Source: Ralstonia insidiosa (GTDB lineage: Bacteria > Pseudomonadota > Gammaproteobacteria > Burkholderiales > Burkholderiaceae). From it: a stretch of DNA of 64,000 nt. A model generated the notes under the pieces. The model was not told the origin of the DNA, made no database searches, and saw only the letters and a list, made by a program, of their open reading frames with translations. Where the stretch lies: the NCBI RefSeq assembly GCF_008801405.1, contig NZ_VZPV01000001.1, positions 1,984,001 to 2,048,000 of the forward strand. Reading direction: 5' to 3'. The position numbers and the translations under genes are program-made. Shown piece by piece: positions 19,388-27,866 of this stretch. The first letter of the stretch is position 1, and every line of letters begins with the position of its first letter.

Positions 19388-19831
19388 CACGTCTACGCGC
19401 CGTGATTCGCGCACATCTTCGCGCAAGGAGCGAATAGAGACTAAAAAGTCGTTCAGTTATGTCACCAAATATGGCTGGTGCGTCGTTAGACTTCCATCAT
19501 GCAGTCGGCGTGTAAGCGCGGGCGCATTGTGAGGAAGTGTTGGACGACGTTGTAAACCGTGATTGTCACCATCCAGGTGGGAATTCGAGCGGGATGAAGT
19601 GCTCTGTTCTGGAGCCTTCGCAATACGTTTTGACGCGTGACTCAGAAAGTGCCCTATGCGCAACTTTCTTCGCAAATTGTGGCCTGCCGTAGCAGGGAAT
19701 TGCGTCGAAATGATGTCTGAATGATAAGGCTCCAGAGGTCAAACTTTAAGGCTGTGAGCTAAGTCCTTCATCTTGCTAAGAATTTTGTTTTTGCCTACAC
19801 TTGCGCCATCTCACGCGCGGGTGATCGAATC
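19388..19831. other. 444-bp intergenic region, mostly unexplained
   Basis: Between the nitroreductase and pbpG genes. The base composition is less GC-rich than flanking genes. The only signal I can support is the pbpG promoter at its right end. A small hairpin GACT-AAAA-AGTC is at 19439-19450. The 72-codon minus-strand frame at 19457-19675 has no recognisable features. Confidence 0.5.
19773..19801 (+). promoter_or_regulatory. Candidate sigma-70 promoter of pbpG
   Basis: TTGCTA (19773-19778), exactly 17 bp, then TACACT (19796-19801). Transcription would start near 19808, 24 bp before the ATG. Confidence 0.5.
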
Positions 19832-21025
19832 ATGTCACGGTCTGTTTCCTCATTTTTCCGACGTCTCGGCCTAGCTTCGCTGATGACTGTCGCGCTCGCC
19901 GCCGTTTCCGTCGCCTCCGTGGCCAACGCTGCCACCGCCGACAAAAAGCCCGCCGCCAGCAAGAAAGCCAAATCCAAAGGCAAGACTGTCGCCAGCAAGA
20001 AAGCCGGCGCCAAGGTTGCGGCTGCCAGCAACGATGACACTGCCACCACCAAAGTCCGCAAGGTCGTGACCGTCAAGGGCAAACGTCGCGTGATCGTGGT
20101 TGAGCGCGGTGCTCGCCCGGTGCGTGCAGCCTTTGTGCCGGCGAGCCCGACGCTGGGCGAAGCGATGGGCCTGCGTGCCACGCCGGATGCACTGGCGCTG
20201 CGTTCGTCAGTCGCGCTGGTGATGGACCAGAACACCGGTGAAGTCCTGTTCCAGAAGAATTCGGCTGCCGTGCTGCCGATCGCCTCGATCACCAAGCTGA
20301 TGACCGCGCTGGTCGTGACCGAAGCGCACCAGCCGATGGACGAGCTGCTTGAAATTACCGATGACGATCGCGACTACGAGCGCAACACCAGCTCGCGTCT
20401 GCGTTTCGGTACGATGCTCACGCGTGAAGACCTGCTGCTGCTGGCGCTGATGTCGTCGGAGAACCGTGCAGCTTCGGCGCTGGGCCGCAACTATCCGGGC
20501 GGCCGTCCGGCGTTCGTTGCCGCCATGAACCGCAAGGCGCATGAGCTGGGCATGAACGACACGCATTACGTCGATTCGAACGGCTTGTCGAGCAGCAACG
20601 TGTCGAGCGCGCAGGATCTGGCCAAGATCGTCGTTGCGGCTTACAAGGTGCCGACCATCCGCCAGTTCACGACGACGACCGAGCACACGGTTAACGCCAA
20701 TGGTCGCTCGCTGCACTACGTGAACACCAACCGCCTGGTACGTGGCGGCGAATGGGACATCGGTCTGCAGAAGACCGGCTTCATCAACGAGGCAGGCCGC
20801 TGCTTGGTGATGCAGGCCAACGTGCATGGCCGCAATGTGGTGATGGTGTTCCTGGATTCGGCCGGCAACCTGACGCGTTTTGCGGATGCCACGCGCGTGC
20901 GCAACTGGCTGGAGCGCAATCCGCATGTCGAGGCAGCTACGCAAGCTGCTGCGCCGCTGCGCAATGTGCCTGTGTCGACGCAACCGGCGGCGACGGTGCT
21001 GGCTTCGGAGCAGCGCGGCGCTTGA
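19832..21025 (+). CDS. pbpG: D-alanyl-D-alanine endopeptidase, PBP7-like
   Basis: 397-aa periplasmic serine peptidase (S11) that cleaves peptidoglycan cross-links. It has a signal peptide at residues 1-33 (LMTVALAAVSVASVANAA) and then a Lys/Ala-rich low-complexity linker at 34-90. The catalytic triad motifs are SITK (S152, K155), SEN near 209 and KTG near 313. No large C-terminal anchor domain is present, unlike DacA, which favours PBP7. The basic linker is unusual and may bind the cell wall or membrane. It converges with the iclR-type gene on a bidirectional terminator. Confidence 0.9.
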   Translation: MSRSVSSFFRRLGLASLMTVALAAVSVASVANAATADKKPAASKKAKSKGKTVASKKAGAKVAAASNDDTATTKVRKVVTVKGKRRVIVVERGARPVRAAFVPASPTLGEAMGLRATPDALALRSSVALVMDQNTGEVLFQKNSAAVLPIASITKLMTALVVTEAHQPMDELLEITDDDRDYERNTSSRLRFGTMLTREDLLLLALMSSENRAASALGRNYPGGRPAFVAAMNRKAHELGMNDTHYVDSNGLSSSNVSSAQDLAKIVVAAYKVPTIRQFTTTTEHTVNANGRSLHYVNTNRLVRGGEWDIGLQKTGFINEAGRCLVMQANVHGRNVVMVFLDSAGNLTRFADATRVRNWLERNPHVEAATQAAAPLRNVPVSTQPAATVLASEQRGA

Positions 21026-21040
21026 GTCGCAGTCTGATCA

Positions 21041-21082
21041 CCCAACAAAAAAGCGCGTCATCGAACGCGCTTTTTTGTTGGG
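21041..21082. terminator. Bidirectional terminator, pbpG and iclR-type gene
   Basis: AAAAAAGCGCGT and ACGCGCTTTTTT with a 6-nt loop, inside the longer pairing of CCCAACA with TGTTGGG. A and T runs on both sides serve both converging genes. Confidence 0.88.
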
Positions 21083-21095
21083 TAAAAACCGGCGC

Positions 21096-21893
21096 TCATT
21101 CTGCGCGCACCGGCTCCTCGTCATAGGTGTAGCCCATACCCTTGGAGATTTGCAGGGCGGTGTCCTTGAGGTTGTCGAGCCAGCTGTCCTGCAGCCGGTC
21201 TGCCGGTGCGGACAGCGACAGGCCCGCCACCAGCCGGCGCGAATCATCGTAGATGCCTGCAGCGATACAGCGCACGCCCAGTTCCAGCTCTTCGTTGTCA
21301 CGTGCGTAACCGTTGGTGCGTACCCAGTTCAGTTCGCGCTCAAGCTTGGGCAGATCGGTAATCGACGTACGCGTATGGCCAGACAGGCCGGTGCGCGTGG
21401 CATAGGCTCGCACGCGGCCGATCTCATCGGCAGCGAGGAACAGCTTGCCGACCGAGGTCAGATGCAGCGGCGCGCGGCCGCCGATGGCGCGCACGACCTG
21501 CATGCCCGAGCGCTCCGAGTAGGCGCGTTCGATGTAGACGATCTCATCGCCCTGGCGTACGGACAGGTTGACGGTCTGACCGGTCAGGCGGTGCAGCGCG
21601 CGCATGGGCGTCAGCGCGGCCTCACGTACCGACAGGCGGGCCTTGACCAGATTGCCAAGCTCCAACAGGCGCATGCCGAGGCGATAGCTGCCGGGGTCGG
21701 AGCGATCGACAAAGCGGCAAGCCACCATGTCGTTCAGGATGCGGTGCGCGGTGGATGGGTGCAAGCCGGTGCTGGCGGACAGCGCTTTCAGGCTGACTGG
21801 GTCAGCGTGCTCGGCCAGCGCGTCGAGCAGCATCATCATGCGTTCGATGACCTGAATGGACGTCTTACCGGGGTCCTTGTCTGCTTCTGCCAT
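21096..21893 (-). CDS. IclR-family transcriptional regulator
   Basis: 265 aa from the ATG at 21893. A winged helix-turn-helix lies at about residues 10-75 (IQVIERMMMLLDALAEH, then LKALSASTGLHPSTAHRILNDM), followed by the GAF-like IclR effector domain (VGKLFLAADE and ELELGVRCIAAGIYDD). The open frame runs on to 22538, but the extra sequence is antisense to the divergent lutA-like gene. Divergent orientation suggests control of that lactate-type operon. The effector is unknown. Confidence 0.88.
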   Translation of the reverse strand: MAEADKDPGKTSIQVIERMMMLLDALAEHADPVSLKALSASTGLHPSTAHRILNDMVACRFVDRSDPGSYRLGMRLLELGNLVKARLSVREAALTPMRALHRLTGQTVNLSVRQGDEIVYIERAYSERSGMQVVRAIGGRAPLHLTSVGKLFLAADEIGRVRAYATRTGLSGHTRTSITDLPKLERELNWVRTNGYARDNEELELGVRCIAAGIYDDSRRLVAGLSLSAPADRLQDSWLDNLKDTALQISKGMGYTYDEEPVRAE

Positions 21894-21954
21894 GGGTGCA
21901 GGAATGGGTGCGGATGCGATGCAAAATTTTATCCCACGATGTGAAAATGCGCAC

Positions 21955-21964
21955 CATCCGGATG
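21955..21964. promoter_or_regulatory. Palindrome in the iclR-lutA divergent spacer
   Basis: CATCCGGATG is a perfect 10-bp palindrome in the 240-bp spacer, 62 bp upstream of the regulator start. It is a candidate operator for the IclR-type protein, on position only. Confidence 0.3.
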
Positions 21965-22133
21965 CGTGATTCCGGATATTTTCGAGGGCATTCTCGGTCG
22001 CGCTTGCGTTGTGCTTGAGAGGGCATCGTGAAGCGCACTCACCATCGGCATGAAGAAGTTCATTGCCTGAAAACCCGCGCTGGCTGGGCGTCGGGCGCAT
22101 AATGGCGGCTTCCAAGAACACAAGAGACTCCCC

Positions 22134-22859
22134 ATGCGCGTAGGACTGTTCGTCACTTGCCTGGTTGATCTGATGCGGCCTGACATCGGTTTTTCGGTGC
22201 TCAAGCTGCTGGAAAAGGCCGGTTACGACGTGGTGGTGCCGCCCGCACAGACGTGCTGCGGCCAGCCTGCCTACAACTCGGGTGATCGCCCGCTGGCGCG
22301 CGATCTGGCAGAGAAAACGCTCAAGGAATTCGAACAGTTCGACTACGTGGTCATCCCGTCCGGCTCGTGCGGTGGCATGATCCGCAAGGGTTACGCCGAT
22401 CTCTTTCGCGATGATCCGGAGCTTGCCGGCCGCTATGAGCGCCTCGCCCCCCGCGTGCACGAACTGACCGATTTCCTTGTCAACGTCGCGCGTATCGAAT
22501 CGCTTGATTCCGAGTTCAAGGGCCACGTCACGTATCACGATTCCTGCTCGGGCCTGCGCGAGCTGGGTGTAAAGACACAGCCGCGCGAACTGCTCGGCAA
22601 ACTACCCGGCGTGCAACTGACTGAGATGCCGGCGTGCGAGGCGTGTTGCGGCTTCGGCGGCACGTTCTCGATCAAGTACGGTGACATCTCCACCGCCATC
22701 GCCGACGAGAAGTGCGCCAACATCAAGGCCAGCGGCGCTGATGCCGTGGTGCTCGGCGATGTTGGGTGCATGCTCAACATCGAAGGCCGACTGCGCCGCA
22801 CAGGCGATACGAACACGCGTGTGCTGCATATCGCGCAGGTCCTTGCCGGCGACGCTTGA
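22134..22859 (+). CDS. lutA: LutA-like Fe-S oxidoreductase subunit (CCG domains)
   Basis: 241 aa with two cysteine-rich CCG domains. The first has QTCCGQPAYNSGD and PSGSCGGMIRKGY; the second has HDSCSGLRELG, EACCGFGGTFSIKYG and GDVGCML. This matches LutA/YkgE, part of the iron-sulfur L-lactate dehydrogenase complex LutABC, and the same domain occurs in GlcF. It is first in a run with the lutB-like gene 30 bp later. It is divergent from an IclR regulator rather than the GntR-type LutR seen in Bacillus. Confidence 0.88.
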   Translation: MRVGLFVTCLVDLMRPDIGFSVLKLLEKAGYDVVVPPAQTCCGQPAYNSGDRPLARDLAEKTLKEFEQFDYVVIPSGSCGGMIRKGYADLFRDDPELAGRYERLAPRVHELTDFLVNVARIESLDSEFKGHVTYHDSCSGLRELGVKTQPRELLGKLPGVQLTEMPACEACCGFGGTFSIKYGDISTAIADEKCANIKASGADAVVLGDVGCMLNIEGRLRRTGDTNTRVLHIAQVLAGDA

Positions 22860-22889
22860 GCACCAAAAACACGACGGAGACGCAATCGC

Positions 22890-24299
22890 ATGCAAGTCCG
22901 CAGCATGGAATTCAAGGCGCGTGCCGGGCAGAAGCTTGCCGACAAGCGCCTACAGCAGAATCTCACCAAGCTCTCGACCAAGTTCGTCACCGCACGCGCG
23001 GCGGCCATCCAGGAGATTGATTTCCCGGCCACGCGCGAGGCGTTGAAAGAGCGCCGAAACCGCGCGCTGGAGAACCTCGATGTCTGGCTTGCTACCTTCG
23101 AAGCTGAGGCTACGCGCCGTGGCGCCAAGGTGCTCTTTGCCGAAACGACGGCCGATGCCGCTCGCCTGGTGGCGGAAATCGCCCGCAAGCACGAGGTGAA
23201 GAAGGTCATCAAGAGCAAGTCGATGGTGACTGAAGAGATGCGCCTGAACCAGGTGCTCGGCGAGATGGGCGTGCAAAGTATCGAAACGGATCTGGGTGAA
23301 TACATCCTTCAGATCAACGACAGCGAGCCGCCGTCGCACATCATCGCGCCGGTGGTGCACAAGGATAAGGAGGAGATTGCCGACCTCTTTGCCAAGACGC
23401 ACAACAAGCCGCGCCTGACCGATATTCCTGAGATGACGCGCGAGGCGCGCGAAGTGCTGCGGCCTGAGTTTCTGTCCGCCGACATGGGCTTGACGGGCGG
23501 TAACTTCATCATTGCCGAGACGGGCTCGGTGGCCATCGTCACCAACGAAGGCAACGAAGGCATGTGCACGATCATGCCGCGCGTGCACGTTGCCGTGACG
23601 GGTATCGAGAAGGTGCTGCCGACGCTCGAAGATCTGGCGACCGTGATGCGCCTGTTGCCGCGCTCGGCCACGGGGCAGGCCATCTCGAACTACTTCTCGT
23701 TGTTGACCGGCCCGCGCGCGCCCGGCGAGAAAGACGGCCCTGAGCACATGTACTTCGTCATCGTCGATGGTGGACGCAGTGGCCTGATTGGCGGTGAGTT
23801 CCAGGAGATGCTGCGCTGTATTCGTTGCGGCGCGTGCATGAACCATTGCCCGGTCTATCAGAAGATCGGTGGGCACGCGTATGGCTGGGTGTATCCAGGC
23901 CCGATGGGCAGTGTGCTGACGCCGAGCTACGTCGGTTTGTCCAATGCGCTCGATTTGCCGCAGGCTGCCACGCTGTGCGGCGAATGTAATCGCGTCTGCC
24001 CAGCATCGATTCCCTTGTCGGACCTGCTGCGCACGCTGCGCGAGAAGCAGATGGAGCGCGAACTGCGCCCGCAATCCGAGCGTTTCGGCTTGCGCGTGTG
24101 GGGCTTCATGGCGCGGCGGCCGGCACTGTATTCAGCGGGTACGTGGGTTGCGGCACGTGTGCTGCGCTGGATGGGCGGCGACAAGAAGCTGATCCATTCG
24201 CTGCCGGTCGGCAAGGGCTGGACGGATACACGAGACATGCCGGCGCCCGCCGGTAAGACATTCCGTGAGCTGTATCGTGAAAAGAGGGCGCGTGCATGA
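22890..24299 (+). CDS. lutB: LutB-like iron-sulfur protein
   Basis: 469-aa LutB/YkgF homologue. The N-terminal LUD domain spans about residues 70-300 (KKVIKSKSMVTEEM, GETGSVAI-type loop AETGSVAIVTNEGN). Two 4Fe-4S clusters follow: CIRCGACMNHCPVY at about 309-322 and CGECNRVCPAS at about 364-374. It probably oxidises L-lactate to pyruvate together with LutA. The start is ATG at 22890 after GGAG, and an in-frame ATG at 22905 is possible. Its TGA overlaps the next ATG (ATGA). Confidence 0.9.
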   Translation: MQVRSMEFKARAGQKLADKRLQQNLTKLSTKFVTARAAAIQEIDFPATREALKERRNRALENLDVWLATFEAEATRRGAKVLFAETTADAARLVAEIARKHEVKKVIKSKSMVTEEMRLNQVLGEMGVQSIETDLGEYILQINDSEPPSHIIAPVVHKDKEEIADLFAKTHNKPRLTDIPEMTREAREVLRPEFLSADMGLTGGNFIIAETGSVAIVTNEGNEGMCTIMPRVHVAVTGIEKVLPTLEDLATVMRLLPRSATGQAISNYFSLLTGPRAPGEKDGPEHMYFVIVDGGRSGLIGGEFQEMLRCIRCGACMNHCPVYQKIGGHAYGWVYPGPMGSVLTPSYVGLSNALDLPQAATLCGECNRVCPASIPLSDLLRTLREKQMERELRPQSERFGLRVWGFMARRPALYSAGTWVAARVLRWMGGDKKLIHSLPVGKGWTDTRDMPAPAGKTFRELYREKRARA

Positions 24300-24577
24300 C
24301 CGCTACTGAATCCCTGCAAACGCTGCGCGACGCGCTGGATCGCCACGCGCAGTCGCCTGACATTCCGCGCTTGCTCAAGTACTGGCGCGATGAGGCCACA
24401 CTCGCGCCGCTGGCAGTGCTGCCGCCGGCATACGATCAGGTTCGCCGGTCGATGCTGCAGCGGCTGGACATGGCCGTGTCGTTCAGTGAGGAGAGTTGCT
24501 CGTTCTCGCCGGCATCGCTGCTCGCCGAAATGCGCCTGTGGGCAGACAAGGCCGAGGCCAAGCTCTCCAGCATGTAA
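24296..24577 (+). CDS. Small unknown protein in the lut operon
   Basis: 93 aa, translationally coupled to lutB by ATGA. Predominantly helical and soluble, with no Cys cluster; the single Cys is in SEESCSFSP. It is far too short for LutC (over 200 aa) and shows no LUD motif, yet it occupies the place where lutC usually follows lutB. I do not recognise the family. Coupling suggests a role in assembly or regulation of the LutAB enzyme. Confidence 0.75.
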   Translation: MTATESLQTLRDALDRHAQSPDIPRLLKYWRDEATLAPLAVLPPAYDQVRRSMLQRLDMAVSFSEESCSFSPASLLAEMRLWADKAEAKLSSM

Positions 24578-24646
24578 TCGATACGAGACATGGAACGCAC
24601 GAGTCGCGTGACTGTCTGATCGAAAACCGACACGTTTGCCGCCCCT

Positions 24647-24961
24647 ATGAACGAAACTGCCCGCGAAATCATGCTGTACGACGCCCAGAAGAAGACCGCG
24701 GGCGTCGCCTACCTCTGGTGGTTCCTGCTGGGCTTTCTGGGGGCACATCGTTTCTACGTGAAGCGGCCGGGCAGTGGCATTGCGCAGGCGGTCGCCAACA
24801 TTGGCGGAACCTGGCTGGCGTTTCGCGATATGGGCAATACGGCCGGCTGGGTGCTGGCTGTCATCGGCGGGTTGTGGGTTCTGGTGGACGTGTTCCTGAT
24901 CCCGGGGATGATCCGCGCGTACAACACGGTGCTGGCCGAGCGGCTCACAGCCACGCCCTGA
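24647..24961 (+). CDS. TM2-domain membrane protein
   Basis: 104 aa. It has the TM2 signature in AYLWWFLLGFLGAHRFYVKRPGSGIAQ, with the characteristic G-x-H-R-F-Y turn between two helices, and a further hydrophobic segment (GWVLAVIGGLWVLVDVFLIPGM). Inner-membrane protein of unknown function. A small lipoprotein gene follows after 14 bp. Confidence 0.85.
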   Translation: MNETAREIMLYDAQKKTAGVAYLWWFLLGFLGAHRFYVKRPGSGIAQAVANIGGTWLAFRDMGNTAGWVLAVIGGLWVLVDVFLIPGMIRAYNTVLAERLTATP

Positions 24962-24975
24962 GAGGAGTTGACCCC

Positions 24976-25143
24976 ATGAACCGAATGACTGGATGGAAAC
25001 GTGCTGTGCTGTGGGCGGTGGGATTGGTATGCGTGGGTGCCACGCTGGGTGGTTGCACGACTTCGCGCGAGCAATACAGCCAGAGCTCCAATATCAGCGC
25101 ATACGGCGTGATCGATGCTGGGATTGAGCGAACCTCCCGCTGA
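24976..25143 (+). CDS. Small lipoprotein
   Basis: 55 aa. A positively charged start (MNRMTGWKR), a hydrophobic segment and the lipobox LGGC place the lipidated Cys at residue 29, leaving a mature peptide of about 27 residues (CTTSREQYSQSSN onward). AGAGGAG lies 10 bp before the ATG. It is read together with the TM2 gene. Function unknown. Easily missed because a longer frame runs through it. Confidence 0.75.
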   Translation: MNRMTGWKRAVLWAVGLVCVGATLGGCTTSREQYSQSSNISAYGVIDAGIERTSR

Positions 25144-25146
25144 GTT

Positions 25147-25908
25147 TCACTCCGTGGCCGGTGCCACGTCCTCAAACCGCCGCCACTCCCCATTGACCAG
25201 CAATTCTAACGGCTGGAACAAGGCCTTGTAGGCCATCTTGCGGCTCTGTTCGATCCAGTAGCCGAGATAGACGTAGGGCAGGTCCAACGCCTGCGCCTGG
25301 GCGATCTGCCAGAGCACGTTGTACGTTCCGTAGCTCGCCTTGTGCTCCATCGGATCGTAGAACGTGTAGACGGACGAGAGGCCGTCTTCCAGCACGTCGA
25401 TCATGCTTACCATGCGCAGCTTGCCCGCCGATGGCGATTCGGGCGGCTCGCGAAACTCCACCAGACGCGAATTCACCCGACTTTGCAGTAGGAACTGCTC
25501 ATACTGGTCGCGGCTGTCGTGGTCCATGCCACCGCCTGCATGGCGGACGGATTGGTAAAGCAGGTAGAGCTGGTAGTGCTCTTCGACATAGGTGAGCGGG
25601 GCGACCAACGCCTCGAGCGACTGATGGCGCTCCGCCGCGCGACGTTGCGTGCGCGAAGGCGAAAACTGATCGACCACGACGCGACAGGGCGTGCACGCAT
25701 GGCAGTCGTCACAGTGGGGGCGATACGTGAAGATGCCGCTGCGCCGGAATCCGGCGCGCACGAGCTTCGAGTAGACGTCCGCATTGATCAGGTGCGCCGG
25801 CGTGGCGACCTGCGAACGCGCTAAGCGGCCATCCAGGTAGCTGCATGCGTAAGGCGCGGTGGCATAGAACTGCAATGCCGAGAGAGGAAGTTCCTTAAGC
25901 TTGCTCAT
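25147..25908 (-). CDS. bpt: Bacterial leucyl (aspartate/glutamate) tRNA-protein transferase
   Basis: 253-aa N-degron enzyme of the ATE1/Bpt family, which attaches Leu to proteins with N-terminal Asp or Glu so that ClpS/ClpAP can take them. Conserved cysteines are at ACSYL near residue 24 and in CDDCHACTPCR at about 75-85. The C-terminal transferase fold is complete (YVYLGYWIEQSRKMAYK). The start ATG at 25908 overlaps the end of aat by 14 bp. The longer upstream frame duplicates the end of aat and is discarded. Confidence 0.93.
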   Translation of the reverse strand: MSKLKELPLSALQFYATAPYACSYLDGRLARSQVATPAHLINADVYSKLVRAGFRRSGIFTYRPHCDDCHACTPCRVVVDQFSPSRTQRRAAERHQSLEALVAPLTYVEEHYQLYLLYQSVRHAGGGMDHDSRDQYEQFLLQSRVNSRLVEFREPPESPSAGKLRMVSMIDVLEDGLSSVYTFYDPMEHKASYGTYNVLWQIAQAQALDLPYVYLGYWIEQSRKMAYKALFQPLELLVNGEWRRFEDVAPATE

Positions 25909-26641
25909 TGCGCACGGTCCATCGACGAAGCACGGATTTGTCGAAGTGCCACGGCACGATGGCCGGCGCATTGGCCGCTTCCCGCACATGCGCGAGAAAC
26001 GCTGCGCGCGGCACCGGGGCTCCTCCCAGCGACGCCAGATGTTCGGTCTCCTGCTGGCAGTCTATCATCGCGACGCCCTGACTGCCGAGGAAGGCGCACA
26101 GTGCTGCCAAGGCGATTTTCGAGGCGTCGGTACGGTGGGCGAACATGGATTCACCGTAGAACATGCGGCCCAATGACACGCCGTACAGACCGCCCACACG
26201 CTTGCCGGCATACCAGGTCTCGACACTGTGGGCATAGCCGCGGCGGTGCAGAGCGGTATACGCCTGGATCACGTCTTCGGTGATCCACGTGCCGTGCTGG
26301 CCCGGGCGTGCGGTGGTGGCGCACGCAACCATCGTCTCGCGAAAACCATGGTCGATGCGGATTTCCCATGCCGGATCGTCGAGCACTCGGCGCAGCGTCT
26401 TGCGGAATGTGGTCGATACGCGAAAGTCTTCCGGGCGCAGCACCATGCGCGGATCGGTGCTCCACCACAGTACCGGCTGGCCCTGCGCGTACCACGGAAA
26501 GATGCCTTGCCGATACGCAATCAGCAGCCGCTGCGGTGAGAGATCCGAGCTGGCGGCGAGCAACCCCGGCGCCTCCGACTCCGGCCCGAGTGCGCGATCG
26601 ACCGGCGGGAAGGGATCGTGTGGATCCAGCCAGGCGATCAT
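25895..26641 (-). CDS. aat: Leucyl/phenylalanyl-tRNA-protein transferase
   Basis: 248 aa. It adds Leu or Phe to N-terminal Lys or Arg of proteins, the other branch of the bacterial N-degron pathway. Conserved features: YRQGIFPWY near 46, LWWSTDPRMVL, GTWITEDVIQAY, SVETWYAGKRVGGLYGVSLG and MIDCQQETEHLASLG. The length is close to E. coli Aat (234 aa). It is followed by overlapping bpt, so both transferases come from one message. Confidence 0.95.
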   Translation of the reverse strand: MIAWLDPHDPFPPVDRALGPESEAPGLLAASSDLSPQRLLIAYRQGIFPWYAQGQPVLWWSTDPRMVLRPEDFRVSTTFRKTLRRVLDDPAWEIRIDHGFRETMVACATTARPGQHGTWITEDVIQAYTALHRRGYAHSVETWYAGKRVGGLYGVSLGRMFYGESMFAHRTDASKIALAALCAFLGSQGVAMIDCQQETEHLASLGGAPVPRAAFLAHVREAANAPAIVPWHFDKSVLRRWTVRNEQA

Positions 26642-26666
26642 GATGCGGAGAAATGTTGAGGCTGGA

Positions 26667-27254
26667 TTACGACGTCGTGGCCGGTGTGTCGACCGTGGCC
26701 GAGCGCATTGGCTTGTAGATGTCCAGCGTGTGGAGGCGGAAGCTGCCGTCGGTCAGTTTGCCTGCAGCGCGGTCGGCAAAGAAGCAGCGAAGCGTATGGA
26801 TGACGGTCGGGAAGGCGAGGTCGTCCCAGGGGATGTCGGCTTCATTGAAGAGCGCGACTTCCAGGCTTTCCTCGCCCGGTGCGAAATCGAGATCGCTTAG
26901 TCTGGCTAGGTAGAACAGGTGCACCTGGTGCACGTGCGGCACGTTCAGCACCGAATACAGTTCACCGATCTCGATGCGGGCGCCGGCTTCTTCCTGCGTT
27001 TCGCGCTCGGCGGCTTGCGCGGTGGTCTCACCAATTTCCATGAAGCCCGCGGGCAAGGTCCAGAAACCGTAGCGCGGCTCGATGGCACGTTTGCACAGCA
27101 GGACCTGATCGTTCCACACGGGCACGGTGCCGACCACGTTGCGCGGATTCACGTAGTGAATTGTATTGCAGTGATCGCAAACGTCGCGCAGTCGGTTGTC
27201 GCCGGCGGGAATGCGCGAGACGACTGGCTGGCCGCAGTTGGAACAGAATTTCAT
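26667..27254 (-). CDS. NUDIX hydrolase with N-terminal zinc ribbon
   Basis: 195 aa from the ATG at 27254 (MKFCSNCGQPV). The zinc ribbon uses CSNCG at 4-8 and CDHCN at about 28-32. The Nudix box GFMEIGETTAQAAERE-TQEEAG at about 70-92 fits GX5EX7REUXEEXGU. This resembles NudC-like or ADP-ribose/NADH pyrophosphatases, but it is shorter than NudC and lacks the SQPWPFP motif. A GTG at 27269 is an alternative start. It lies 25 bp upstream of aat on the same strand, so it may share its message. Confidence 0.88.
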   Translation of the reverse strand: MKFCSNCGQPVVSRIPAGDNRLRDVCDHCNTIHYVNPRNVVGTVPVWNDQVLLCKRAIEPRYGFWTLPAGFMEIGETTAQAAERETQEEAGARIEIGELYSVLNVPHVHQVHLFYLARLSDLDFAPGEESLEVALFNEADIPWDDLAFPTVIHTLRCFFADRAAGKLTDGSFRLHTLDIYKPMRSATVDTPATTS

Positions 27255-27368
27255 GGGAACCATGAGCACTCAGGCAGGTGGAATATCTCAGTGTATCACC
27301 GAGGTGGCGCGGTCCCGTGTGGGGCGGGGTATCGACTGACTTGTGGAATGCGGCAACGCGTAGAAAAG

Positions 27369-27394
27369 CAAAAAGCCCGCTAGTGCGGGCTTTG
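27369..27394 (-). terminator. Terminator of the initiator tRNA unit
   Basis: AAAGCCCGC-TAGT-GCGGGCTTT. On the minus strand a TTTTTGC tract follows. It lies 57 bp after the downstream tRNA gene. Confidence 0.8.
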
Positions 27395-27449
27395 CTGCAG
27401 TGTTTCTTATTTGGCCCAGGTCTTGGAGCGAGCCGTTCGACTTTTGTCG

Positions 27450-27527
<78 letters not shown>

Positions 27528-27556
27528 TCCGTAAAAAACACGTTCGACTTTCTGGC

Positions 27557-27633
<77 letters not shown>

Positions 27634-27649
27634 TCCGTCGAAGAACGAG

Positions 27650-27678
27650 ACTATATCGAAATCCCTGCGGCGACGCAA
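27650..27678 (-). promoter_or_regulatory. Promoter of the initiator tRNA genes
   Basis: On the minus strand TTGCGT (27673-27678), 17 bp, TATAGT (27650-27655). It would start about 10 bp before the first tRNA gene. This is one of the best consensus matches in the window. Confidence 0.7.
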
Positions 27679-27866
27679 CATCTTTCTCGTGCAATCGGCA
27701 TCTTGGTGGTGCGTGATGCGCGTGCGATGTGCCTGCAACGTCAATCCACACTTGGTACTTAGACTCATCGAACATCGTGGCGTTCGAATGCGGCGCACAC
27801 GATGCATGGCAGTGCGTCCGCCGCGTTTACAATGCGGCCTTTCGCGTTCTTCTCCTGACTCTGATC

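Noticed and set aside
19457..19675. 72-codon minus-strand frame in the spacer before pbpG
   Set aside because: No start signal or family; residue use looks random.
24296..24577. LutC for the third gene of the lut operon
   Set aside because: At 93 aa it is under half the LutC length and shows none of the LUD-domain motifs.
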